A DNA stretch of 64,000 nucleotides from JAAYEA01 sp012689325 (GTDB taxonomy: Bacteria > Chloroflexota > Anaerolineae > JAAYEA01), in contig DAITVZ010000016.1 of the NCBI GenBank assembly GCA_036841525.1, positions 8,504-72,503 of the forward strand. Reading direction: 5' to 3'. This document shows, piece after piece, positions 44,745-52,093 of the stretch. The notes under the pieces were generated by a model, which saw only the letters and a program-made list of their open reading frames with translations, was not told the origin of the DNA and ran no database searches. Every line of letters begins with the position of its first letter. Position 1 is the stretch's first letter. A program made the translations under genes and the position numbers.

Positions 44745-46229
44745 ATGAACAAGAGTGTCGCGCTCATTTTGGCGGTCGTGATGGTGCTCGGCCTGGTGGC
44801 CGGCTGCGCCCAACCCACGCCGCAGGTCATCGACCGGCCCGTCACCGTGGTCGTCGAAAAAGAAGTGCCCGTGGAAAAGCAGGTCGTGAACACGGTCATC
44901 GTCGAGAAGGAAAAGGTTGTCGAAAAGCAGGTCATCTCGACGGTGGTGGTGGAAAAGCAAGTTGAGGTGGAAAAGCCGGTCACCGTCGTGGTGGAAAAGG
45001 CCGTGCAAAACCCCGTCAAGCTGGTCTTTTGGCACCCGCAACAGCCCGACGATTTCCGCGGCAAGCTGCTGGATAGCATGATCCAGGAGTTCATGAAGGA
45101 ATACCCCTGGATCACCATCGAGTCCGTCTACCAGGGCAACTATACGGACCTGTACAAAAAGATCATGGCTGCCATCTCTGCCGGTGAATGGCCGCAGATC
45201 GCCGTCTCCTATCCCAGCATGATCGCCGAGTACATGAAGGCCAACGAGGTAATCCCCCTGGATTCCTACATCTTTAGCAAGGACGTGGGCCTGTCCGAAG
45301 AGGACATGAAAGACATCTTCCCCGGCTTTCTGGAAGAGTGCCGCATCCCCTCCTTCGGCAACCAATACCTGGCTTGGCCCTTCACCAAGAGCTTCCTGGG
45401 CATGTACTATAACCTGACCCTGCTCAAGGAGGCCGGTTTCAGCGCCCCCGCCAAGACCTGGGCAGAGTTCGAGGAGCACTGCAACGCCGTCAAAGCCAAG
45501 ACGGGCAAGATGGGCTATGCCTTCTATGAGAGCGCCTCCACCTTTGACGGCTTTCTCTATAGCCGCGGCGTGCGTCAGCTCGATCCCACTGAGACGACCG
45601 CCATCTTTAACGGCCCCGAGGGCATCGAGTCCTTGGCGATGCTGAACCGCATGATCGAAAAGGGCGGCGCCGTCAAGCCGGAAGGCAACTATGCCGACCA
45701 GGCCGAATTCGGCAAGGGCAACGTGGCGTACACCATCGCCTCCACCAGCGGCACCAACTATTACAAGCAAGCCATCGAGCAGGGCATCGGCGCGGGCAAG
45801 ATCGAGTGGGGCCAGACCAATATCCCGCAGGCCGATCCCAATAACCCGGCCACGGTGATGTATGGCGGCAGCATGTGCGTCTTCCGCTCCACCGCGGATC
45901 AGCAGCTGGCCTCCTGGCTCTTCCTGAAGTGGCTGGTGGGCACCAAGCAGACCGCCAAATGGGCCTCCGGCTCTGGCTATATGCCGGTGCGCGCTTCCGC
46001 CGCCGCCGAGCTGAAGGACTTTTTCGCCGCCAACCCGGTGGTCAAGGAGCAGTTCGAGACCATCGTGCCCTACGGCATCCCCGAGCCGTCCGTGCGCGGC
46101 GAGCAAGAGATCCGCACCTTTATCGAGGAGGCCTGGACCGCTTCCATCACCGGCCTCATGACCCCGAAAGAGGCGCTGGATGACGCCGTAAAGAAGGCCA
46201 ACGAGGCCCTGGCTCGCGGCAGGGAATAG
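44745..46229 (+). CDS. Sugar-binding lipoprotein with V-E-K repeat linker
   Basis: 494 aa from the ATG at 44745 (GGAGAAGAGGAG upstream). The signal peptide ends in LGLVAGC. Residues about 25-85 are a repetitive linker of Val, Glu and Lys (units like VVVEKEVPVEKQ), typical of Chloroflexota binding proteins. The family-1 fold follows: LVFWHPQQPDDFRGKLLDSM, GEWPQIAVSYPSMIAEYMK, FTKSFLGMYYNLTLLKEAGF, and a C-terminal VRGEQEIRTFIEEAWTASI. It should feed the two permeases encoded just upstream. A strong terminator follows. Confidence 0.92.
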   Translation: MNKSVALILAVVMVLGLVAGCAQPTPQVIDRPVTVVVEKEVPVEKQVVNTVIVEKEKVVEKQVISTVVVEKQVEVEKPVTVVVEKAVQNPVKLVFWHPQQPDDFRGKLLDSMIQEFMKEYPWITIESVYQGNYTDLYKKIMAAISAGEWPQIAVSYPSMIAEYMKANEVIPLDSYIFSKDVGLSEEDMKDIFPGFLEECRIPSFGNQYLAWPFTKSFLGMYYNLTLLKEAGFSAPAKTWAEFEEHCNAVKAKTGKMGYAFYESASTFDGFLYSRGVRQLDPTETTAIFNGPEGIESLAMLNRMIEKGGAVKPEGNYADQAEFGKGNVAYTIASTSGTNYYKQAIEQGIGAGKIEWGQTNIPQADPNNPATVMYGGSMCVFRSTADQQLASWLFLKWLVGTKQTAKWASGSGYMPVRASAAAELKDFFAANPVVKEQFETIVPYGIPEPSVRGEQEIRTFIEEAWTASITGLMTPKEALDDAVKKANEALARGRE

Positions 46230-46248
46230 ACCCCTCTGCTGGATTGGC

Positions 46249-46284
46249 CCAGCCCGCTCTCCCCAGGGAGGGCGGGCTTTTTTT
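46249..46284 (+). terminator. Intrinsic terminator
   Basis: AGCCCGC (46251-46257) and GCGGGCT (46272-46278) form the stem, followed by eight T residues; it ends the sugar transporter operon. Confidence 0.92.
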
Positions 46285-46298
46285 CGTCCGCGCGAGAC

Positions 46299-46327
46299 TT
46301 GACAGCAACCGCATTTGCGGATATAAT
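46299..46327 (+). promoter_or_regulatory. Sigma-70 promoter of the Rrf2-met region
   Basis: TTGACA (46299-46304), 17-base spacer, TATAAT (46322-46327), 29 bases before the ATG of the Rrf2 gene. Confidence 0.9.
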
Positions 46328-46345
46328 CCCCACTACTAAAGTGGG
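46328..46345 (+). promoter_or_regulatory. Palindromic operator, likely for the Rrf2 regulator
   Basis: CCCACT (46329-46334) and AGTGGG (46340-46345) form a perfect inverted repeat around ACTAA, beginning next to the -10 box. Position and shape fit an autoregulatory Rrf2-type operator. Confidence 0.6.
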
Positions 46346-46356
46346 AAAAGAGGATC

Positions 46357-46872
46357 ATGAGACTCGGCACCCGGATGCGTTACGGCACCAGAGCGATGCT
46401 CTTCCTGGCCCTGCACGCGGCAGAAGGCCCCAGCAACGTCCAAGAGATCGCCGACGACCAGAACCTGTCGGTCAAGTACTTGGAGCAACTGATGTCGGCG
46501 CTGCTGGCGAGCGGCCTGGTGCGCAGCGTGCGCGGCGCGGGCGGCGGATACGTGCTGGCTGACCCGCCCGACCAGATCCCGCTGAGCCGCCTCCTGGATG
46601 TCTTTGAGGGGCCGCCGGGGCTGGTGGAGTGCACCTGCGACCCGACGGCCTGCCACCGGTCACCCACGTGCGTCACGCAGGAGGTGTGGGCCGAGATGTA
46701 CCTCGCTTGCCGCCAGGTGCTGGAGAACACCACCTTGGCAGACCTGGTGCTGCGCCACCATGTGAAGGTGGCGGGCGCCAAGGTGGCGAGCGCCAAGGTG
46801 GCGGGCGCCAAGGTGGCGAGCGCCAAGGTGGCGGGCGCCACCATGATGCCGGAACGGACATTGCCTTTCTAA
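46357..46872 (+). CDS. Rrf2 family transcriptional regulator with repetitive Ala-Lys tail
   Basis: 171 aa (165 if started at the ATG at 46375). The winged helix is clear: MRYGTRAMLFLALHAAEG, IADDQNLSVKYLEQLMSALLASGLVRSVRGAGGGYVLA. A cysteine cluster CTCDPTACHRSPTC (about residues 91-104) could hold an Fe-S centre as in IscR-like members. The C-terminal 30 residues are odd: five tandem units alternating KVAGA and KVASA, encoded by 15-bp repeats (46765-46839). It has its own operator and begins a run of met genes, so control of sulfur metabolism is likely. Confidence 0.9.
   Translation: MRLGTRMRYGTRAMLFLALHAAEGPSNVQEIADDQNLSVKYLEQLMSALLASGLVRSVRGAGGGYVLADPPDQIPLSRLLDVFEGPPGLVECTCDPTACHRSPTCVTQEVWAEMYLACRQVLENTTLADLVLRHHVKVAGAKVASAKVAGAKVASAKVAGATMMPERTLPF
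46765..46839 (+). repeat. Five 15-bp tandem repeats inside the Rrf2 gene
   Basis: Units AAGGTGGCGGGCGCC and AAGGTGGCGAGCGCC alternate five times, encoding KVAGA/KVASA. Confidence 0.92.
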
Positions 46873-46955
46873 CCAAGTGGCATATACTCATGCCGCTCCC
46901 AAGACGGCGCGCGCCAGCCGGGAGCCAGGCAAGCTACATCTCTGGAGGGAAACCG

Positions 46956-48236
46956 ATGACCGAGGAGCGCTTCAAGGGGTTCGACACCATCGCCCTGCAC
47001 GCCGGCCATACCCCGGACGAGACCGGCGCTCGCGCCGTGCCCATCTGGCAGACCAGCAGCTATGTCTTTAAGGATACGGCCCACGCGGCGCGGCTTTTCG
47101 CCCTGGAGGAGCCCGGCAACATCTATACGCGGATCATGAACCCCACCACCGACGTGCTGGAAAAGCGCGTGGCTGCCTTGGAGGGCGGCGTGGCGGGGTT
47201 GGCCTTCGCCAGCGGCATGGCCGCCATCGCGGCCGGGCTGCTCACCCTCTGCAGCCAGGGCGACGAGATCGTCGCCAGCACCCGGCTCTATGGCGGCACG
47301 GTGACGCTCCTGACCGCCACGCTCCCGCGCATGGGCATCCGCACCACCTGGGTGGATAGCGACGACCCGGCAGCGTTCGCGCAGGCCATCACCCCGCGCA
47401 CCAAGGTGGTCTATTTGGAGACCGTCGGCAACCCCAAGCTGACCATCCCTGACCTGGCGGGCATCGCCCAGATCGCCCACGCTCAGGACGTGCCGGTGAT
47501 GGTGGACAACACCACAGCCTCGCCCGCGCTGTGCCGGCCCATCGAGCACGGCTGCGACATCATCGCGCACAGCCTGACCAAGTACCTGAATGGGCACGGC
47601 AATTCCATCGGCGGCATCCTCGTCGATGGCGGGCGCTTCCCCTGGGATAGCGGGCGCTTTGCCGAGTTCGTGGAGCCGGATCCCTTTTACCACGGGCTGG
47701 CCTATTACCAGCAGTTTGGGCCAGCGACCTTTGCGGTGCGCGCTCGCACGCGGCAGTTGCGCGAGATCGGCGCCTGCCTCAGCCCCTTCAACGCCTTTCT
47801 GACCCTGCAAGGGGTGGAGACGCTCTCGCTGCGCATGGCGCGACATTCGGAAAACGCGCTGGCCGCGGCCCGGTTCCTGGCGCAGCACCCCAAGGCGGCC
47901 TGGGTCCTGTACCCCGGGCTGCCCAGCCACCCTTCCCACGAGATGGCCCAGCGCTACCTTCCCCAAGGCGCCAGTGGCATGGTGGGCTTTGGCGTCCAGG
48001 GCGGCATCGAGGCCGGGCGCAAGTTCGTCGAGAGCCTCCAGCTCTTTAGCCACCTGGCGAATATCGGCGACACGCGCAGCCTGGCGATCCACCCCGCCTC
48101 CACCACCCACCAGCAGTTGAACGAGGAGGAGCAGGCCGCCGCCGGGGTCACGCCCGATTTCATCCGGCTGTCCATCGGCATCGAATCCGTCGACGACATC
48201 CTGGCCGACCTGGACCAGGCGCTGCAGGGCATCTAG
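46956..48236 (+). CDS. metY: O-acetylhomoserine sulfhydrylase
   Basis: 426 aa from the ATG at 46956 (TGGAGGG upstream). It begins FDTIALHAGHTPDETGARAVPIWQTSSYVF, with IYTRIMNPTTDVLEKRVAALEGG, ASGMAAIAAGLLTL and the PLP lysine in DIIAHSLTKYLNGHGNSIGG (about residue 208). The C-terminal SLAIHPASTTHQQL is the family signature. It makes homocysteine from O-acetylhomoserine and sulfide. It lies between the Rrf2 regulator and metX, which supplies its substrate. Confidence 0.95.
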   Translation: MTEERFKGFDTIALHAGHTPDETGARAVPIWQTSSYVFKDTAHAARLFALEEPGNIYTRIMNPTTDVLEKRVAALEGGVAGLAFASGMAAIAAGLLTLCSQGDEIVASTRLYGGTVTLLTATLPRMGIRTTWVDSDDPAAFAQAITPRTKVVYLETVGNPKLTIPDLAGIAQIAHAQDVPVMVDNTTASPALCRPIEHGCDIIAHSLTKYLNGHGNSIGGILVDGGRFPWDSGRFAEFVEPDPFYHGLAYYQQFGPATFAVRARTRQLREIGACLSPFNAFLTLQGVETLSLRMARHSENALAAARFLAQHPKAAWVLYPGLPSHPSHEMAQRYLPQGASGMVGFGVQGGIEAGRKFVESLQLFSHLANIGDTRSLAIHPASTTHQQLNEEEQAAAGVTPDFIRLSIGIESVDDILADLDQALQGI

Positions 48237-48274
48237 GCGACCCAGACCCCCACGGGGTCTTGTGAGGAGACACA

Positions 48275-49486
48275 GTGGCGACCGACGAACAACTCAAGAT
48301 CGACGAAGGGTCCCGGCTGGGCGGCGCGCACACCGTCGGCCTGGTCGAGACCCAATATTGGACCTTTGCGGATCCGCCGCTGGCGCTGGATGGGGGGCGC
48401 ACCCTCAGCCCGGTGACGCAGGCTTATGAGACCTATGGCCAGCTGAACGCGGTCCGCGATAACGCCATCCTGATCTTTCACGCCCTCTCTGGCGACGCCC
48501 ACGTGGCCGGATACCACACGCCGGAGGACCGCAAGCCGGGGTGGTGGGACATCATGGTCGGCCCTGGCAAGCCCTTTGATACGGCCAAGTACATGGTGAT
48601 CTGCTGCAACGTCATCGGCGGCTGCAAGGGCAGCACCGGCCCGGCAAGCGTCAACCCCGGGACGGGCCAGCCCTACGGCCTGGATTTTCCCATCGTCACC
48701 ATCGGCGACATGGTGCAGGCGCAAAAGCGCCTCATCGACCACCTGGGCATCAAGCGGCTGCTGGCCGTCGCCGGCGGCAGCATGGGCGGCATGATGGCTC
48801 TGGATTGGTCCACCCGCTACCCCGCCGCCGCCGCCTCGGTGCTGGCCATCGCCACGACGGCGCGCAACAGCGCCCAGGGCATCGCCTTCAACGAGGTGGG
48901 ACGGCAAGCGATCATGTCCGACGCCAACTGGGACGGCGGCAGCTATTACGGCAAGGCCGTCCCCCAGGCTGGGTTGGCCGTGGCCCGGATGATCGGCCAC
49001 ATCACCTACCTCTCCGACGAGCAGATGCGCGCCAAGTTTGGGCGCCGCTTGCAGGACCGCGCGGCGCTGGGTTATGACTTTCAGGCCGAGTTCGAGGTGG
49101 AAAGCTATCTCAAGTACCAGGGCAACGCCTTTGTCGGGCGCTTCGACGCCAACACCTACCTGTATATCACCAAGGCCATCGACTATTTCGACCTGGCGGC
49201 GGGCAAGCGCTCCCTGCTGGAGGCTTTTGAGGGCGCCAAGACCGAATACCTGGTCATCTCGTTCACCAGCGACTGGCTTTACCCCACCTATCAATCCAAA
49301 GAGATCGTGCGCGCCCTGCATGCCAATGGCATCGCCACCACCTTTCTCGAGATCCCCAGCACCTATGGGCACGATGCCTTCCTATTGCCCAGCGAGGACC
49401 TCTCCAATGCCATCGCGGGATTCCTGGCCAACGTGCACCGGCGCGTGCAGCAGAACGGGCGCAAGGAGGCGAGCCATGGCCAATAG
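48275..49486 (+). CDS. metX: Homoserine O-acetyltransferase
   Basis: 403 aa from a GTG at 48275 (GTGAGGAG upstream). Alpha/beta hydrolase landmarks: LIFHALSGDAHVAGYH, VICCNVIGGCKGSTGP, the nucleophile elbow AVAGGSMGGMMALDW (Ser at about residue 170), late Asp in ISFTSDWLYPTYQSKEIV and the catalytic His in YGHDAFLLPSEDL. It acetylates homoserine from acetyl-CoA, feeding MetY. Its end overlaps the metW start by 11 bases, the usual metX-metW arrangement. Confidence 0.95.
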   Translation: MATDEQLKIDEGSRLGGAHTVGLVETQYWTFADPPLALDGGRTLSPVTQAYETYGQLNAVRDNAILIFHALSGDAHVAGYHTPEDRKPGWWDIMVGPGKPFDTAKYMVICCNVIGGCKGSTGPASVNPGTGQPYGLDFPIVTIGDMVQAQKRLIDHLGIKRLLAVAGGSMGGMMALDWSTRYPAAAASVLAIATTARNSAQGIAFNEVGRQAIMSDANWDGGSYYGKAVPQAGLAVARMIGHITYLSDEQMRAKFGRRLQDRAALGYDFQAEFEVESYLKYQGNAFVGRFDANTYLYITKAIDYFDLAAGKRSLLEAFEGAKTEYLVISFTSDWLYPTYQSKEIVRALHANGIATTFLEIPSTYGHDAFLLPSEDLSNAIAGFLANVHRRVQQNGRKEASHGQ

Positions 49487-50087
49487 ACAGCCCGCCAAGC
49501 GCCGCCTCGACTATGACCTGATCGCCGAGCTGGTCCCGCCCCGCTCCCGGGTGCTGGACCTGGGCTGCGGCGATGGGGAGCTCTTGGCGCAATTGGAGCA
49601 GCATAAGGGCTGCCGGGGCTATGGCATCGAGATCCAGGAGCCTTATGTCATCAAGTGCATCGAGCGGGGCGTGGCCGTGTACCATGGCGACATGATGGAA
49701 GGGATGTCCTTCTATGGCGACCAGAGCTTTGACCTGGTGATCCTGAGCCAGACCTTGCAGCAGGCCGCCGATCCGGTCAAGGTCATCCGCGAGATGTTGC
49801 GCGTGGGCAAGACGGCCATCATCAGCTTTCCCAATTTCGGGTACTGGCGCGTGCGGCTGCAACTGCTGCTCAGCGGGAGGATGCCCGTGAACGAGATGCT
49901 GCCTTACGCCTGGCACAATACCCCCAACGTGCACCTGTGCACCGTCACCGACTTTCGCGCGCTGTGCGAGCAAGAGGGCCTGCGCCGCGCCGTGGAGATC
50001 TTTGTCGTGCCGCCCTCGCGCCGCATCAGCGCCGCCCTGGCGAACTGGCGCGCGGGGCTGGCCATCTTTCAAGTCGAAACCAAGTGA
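49476..50087 (+). CDS. metW: Methionine biosynthesis protein MetW (SAM-binding)
   Basis: 203 aa; AAGGAGG precedes the ATG. Start RRLDYDLIAELVPPRSRVLDLGCGDGELLAQL is the SAM-binding motif I region, followed by GYGIEIQEPYVIKCIERG, DLVILSQTLQQAADP and SFPNFGYWRVRLQLLLSGRMP, all typical of MetW. It overlaps metX and is thought to be needed with it for methionine synthesis, activating MetX. The next gene is seven bases downstream. Confidence 0.95.
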   Translation: MANRQPAKRRLDYDLIAELVPPRSRVLDLGCGDGELLAQLEQHKGCRGYGIEIQEPYVIKCIERGVAVYHGDMMEGMSFYGDQSFDLVILSQTLQQAADPVKVIREMLRVGKTAIISFPNFGYWRVRLQLLLSGRMPVNEMLPYAWHNTPNVHLCTVTDFRALCEQEGLRRAVEIFVVPPSRRISAALANWRAGLAIFQVETK

Positions 50088-50094
50088 GGACAAG

Positions 50095-50310
50095 ATGACG
50101 ATTACCCAGGAAATGACCATCGGCGAGGTGGTATCCCAATATCCGGTCACCATCCCCGTGTTTTTGGGGCATGGCCTGATGTGCATCGGTTGCGCCGTGG
50201 CCCGGTTTGAGAATATCGAGCAAGGGGCTCGCGCCCATGGCATCGACGTCGCGGCGCTGATCAAAGACCTCAACGCCGCGGTTGTCAACAAGGCGCAGCC
50301 CCGCGAATGA
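50095..50310 (+). CDS. DUF1858 domain-containing small protein
   Basis: 71 aa. The DUF1858 pattern is complete: MTIGEVVSQYPVTIPVFLGHGLMCIGCAVARFENIEQGARAHGID-type sequence with a C-x2-C pair (MCIGC, about residues 30-34). Such proteins often accompany hybrid-cluster, nitrite or sulfur-metabolism genes and may bind a metal or disulfide. It follows metW by 7 bases and overlaps the next gene by four bases (ATGA), so it is part of the same operon. The biochemical role is unknown. Confidence 0.88.
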   Translation: MTITQEMTIGEVVSQYPVTIPVFLGHGLMCIGCAVARFENIEQGARAHGIDVAALIKDLNAAVVNKAQPRE

Positions 50311-50876
50311 GCGCGCCGGACGCCCCGTCGGTCGAAGCGTCGTCCGGGATCAGAGACTGGCTGCAAGCCGTCTCGGCCCGGCGGGCCAGCCCCGCCGCGG
50401 GAAGCGCTGTCGCCATCAGCGCGGCGCTGGGCGCCGCATTGCTGATCAAGCAGGCCCGGCTCTCCTCGCTGGAAGCGCTCCCCGAGCGCGAGCAACTGGT
50501 GGACAAGCTGGGGGCCGCGCGAGACGGGCTCCTGGCGCTGGCCGAATCGGACGCCGCCGCCATCGCCGCATGGCTGCGCATGCGCCGGCTGGCGGAGGAT
50601 GACCCGGCTCGTTGCGCCGCGGTCCAGGCCATGGCCGAGATGCCGCTGGAGGCGATGGCGCTCTGCCAGGCGGCGCTGCTGGCGGCCCAGCCGTTGCTGG
50701 AGCGCGGCTGCCCAGGGGCCCTGGCCGATGGGCAGGTGGGCGCGCAAATGCTCGCCGCCGGCCAGCGCGCCTTTGGCCTGCTGGCGGAAGCCAACCTATC
50801 CGCCGTGGGGGACGTCGCTTGGGCCGCCCCAGCACGGGGACGTCTCGAGTGTCTGCTGCGGGGCTTGCCCACGTAG
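50307..50876 (+). CDS. Cyclodeaminase/cyclohydrolase family protein (FchA-like)
   Basis: 189 aa, helical, with WLQAVSARRASPAAGSAVAISAALGAALLI near the start, the P-x2-GS segment that replaces PAPGGGS of formimino-THF cyclodeaminase or methenyl-THF cyclohydrolase. The rest, ESDAAAIAAWLRMRRL and ANLSAVGDVAWAA, fits the family. FchA-type enzymes interconvert folate one-carbon units, on the path to methyl-THF, the proposed methyl source of HgcA. It overlaps the DUF1858 gene and precedes the selenoprotein and hgcAB genes. The exact reaction is inferred. Confidence 0.72.
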   Translation: MSAPDAPSVEASSGIRDWLQAVSARRASPAAGSAVAISAALGAALLIKQARLSSLEALPEREQLVDKLGAARDGLLALAESDAAAIAAWLRMRRLAEDDPARCAAVQAMAEMPLEAMALCQAALLAAQPLLERGCPGALADGQVGAQMLAAGQRAFGLLAEANLSAVGDVAWAAPARGRLECLLRGLPT

Positions 50877-50942
50877 CGCCAGATCGCTTGCCGGGACAGG
50901 CCGGCCGGACATCACAACACCATTTCATGCCGAGGTGCCATC

Positions 50943-51527
50943 ATGAAACCAATATCTCTTGTCCTGCTGGCCGGGCTGCTGGCGGCCCTGCTGGCTGGGT
51001 GCGCCCCGAGCGGCGCGCCGCAACCCACCACGCCAGCGGTGTACAGCGTTCCCGTGCCGCCCACCGCCACGACGGTCCCGCCCACGCCGACGCTGAACCT
51101 GCCGGTGGCCCCGGAGGTGGGCGCGCTGGCGCCGGAGGTGGCCTTGCCCGCGCTCGGCGGCGACAGCATCGAGCTCAGCGACTATCGCGGCAAGCTGGTG
51201 CTGCTCAACTTTTGGACCACGTGGTGACCGTACTGTCGCGCAGAGCGGTCCGCTCTGCAAAAGGCCCACGAGGAGTATCAGGATCAGGATTTGGTCATCG
51301 TGGCGGTGTCGGTGGCCGAGGCCAAGGCCGACGTCGCCTCCTTTGTCGAGAAGCAGGGGCTGACCTTCACGACGCTTCTGGATGAGCAGGCCAGCTTTGC
51401 CCGCGCCTACAAGGTGTCGGGCATCCCGGCCACCTTTTTCATCGACCGCGACGGGGTGATCCGCGACCACCACATCGGCCCCATGAGCGCCGAACTCATC
51501 GCCAACTATATGGCGGACTGGCAGTAA
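50943..51527 (+). CDS. TlpA/ResA-like thioredoxin-fold lipoprotein with in-frame TGA (predicted selenoprotein)
   Basis: 194 aa if TGA at 51225-51227 (codon 95) is read as selenocysteine; without recoding the frame stops at W94. The signal peptide ends LLAALLAGC (Cys20), then a Pro/Thr spacer. The thioredoxin-like domain runs 112-194 before and after: GKLVLLNFWTTW-U-PYCRAE, where TlpA proteins have WCPPCRAE, then VIVAVSVAEAKADVASFVEKQ and VSGIPATFFIDRDGVI. The frame is intact after the TGA. A 7-bp hairpin with GGTCC loop lies 12 bases downstream (51240-51258). It would be an extracytoplasmic thiol-selenol oxidoreductase, 50 bases before the rhodanese gene. Confidence 0.85.
51225..51258 (+). 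promoter_or_regulatory. Sec codon and SECIS-like hairpin 1
   Basis: TGA at 51225-51227; GCAGAGC (51240-51246) and GCTCTGC (51252-51258) close the loop GGTCC. The loop GGU sits about 20 bases after the UGA, as in bacterial SECIS elements. Confidence 0.8.
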
Positions 51528-51577
51528 TCGCTGGGACACAACCACTTGGCGCGGCTCATTTGCCATGAGAGGGTTAT

Positions 51578-52069
51578 ATGCGTAAAATGCTATATATCGC
51601 TGGCCTGCTGATCGCGTTGCTGCTGGCGGGGTGCCAGGGCGCGCCGGCAAGCCCGACGACGGATCAGCTTCATGGGCCTGCGCTGCCCACGGGGTTTCAG
51701 ACCGCCACGCCGGTCGCGGCGCTGCCGCGGCCCTCGGTGGTCGCCGACGTGCCGCGCATCACCGCCCAGGAACTGCGCCAATTGCAACAAGCAGACCCGA
51801 CGCTCATCATCGTGGACACGCGCAGCCTGGACGCCTACAACGAGTCTCATATCCAAGGGGCCATTTCCATCCCCCTGGCCGAGATCCCCACGCGTTACAG
51901 GGAACTGCCCAAGGACCGGCCCCTCGCGCTCTACTGAACTTGACCCGCGGAAGCGACCAGCGCCGGTGCGGCGCTGATTCTGTACGACCTGGGGTACACG
52001 GACGTGGCGGCTTTGCGGGGCGGATTGAGCGCTTGGGAAGCGGCCGGATATCCCATGGAGCGCAAGTAG
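51578..52069 (+). CDS. Rhodanese-domain lipoprotein with two in-frame TGA codons (predicted double selenoprotein)
   Basis: 163 aa if TGAs at 51935-51937 and 51941-51943 (codons 120 and 122) are selenocysteine. The signal ends LLLAGC (Cys19). The rhodanese domain has ITAQELRQLQQADPTLIIVD, AYNESHIQGAISIPLAEIP and then LALY-U-T-U-PAEATSAGAA, where related domains have YCTCPxExTS with the active-site Cys first, followed by LYDLGYTDVAALRGGLSAWEAAGYP. The frame is open to a TAG at 52067. A 7-bp hairpin with GGTGC loop lies 14 bases after the second TGA. It may act as a sulfur or selenium transferase outside the membrane. GAGAGGG precedes the ATG. Confidence 0.85.
51935..51976 (+). promoter_or_regulatory. 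Paired Sec codons and SECIS-like hairpin 2
   Basis: TGAs at 51935-51937 and 51941-51943; CAGCGCC (51958-51964) pairs with GGCGCTG (51970-51976) around loop GGTGC. Confidence 0.8.
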
Positions 52070-52093
52070 CGCTCCGTGATCGAAAGGGGACAC

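Noticed and set aside
46765..46839. A CRISPR-like array
   Set aside because: The 15-bp units are adjacent without spacers and are in frame inside the Rrf2 gene.
48239..48262. Short GACCCC-CAC-GGGGTC hairpin before metX as a terminator
   Set aside because: It has no T run and sits between metY and metX, which probably share a transcript.
24665..50310. Genome-wide UGA reassignment to Trp or Gly
   Set aside because: Many genes end in TGA at overlapping ATGA junctions (thiN, DUF1858, sigma factor), so UGA is a normal stop here.
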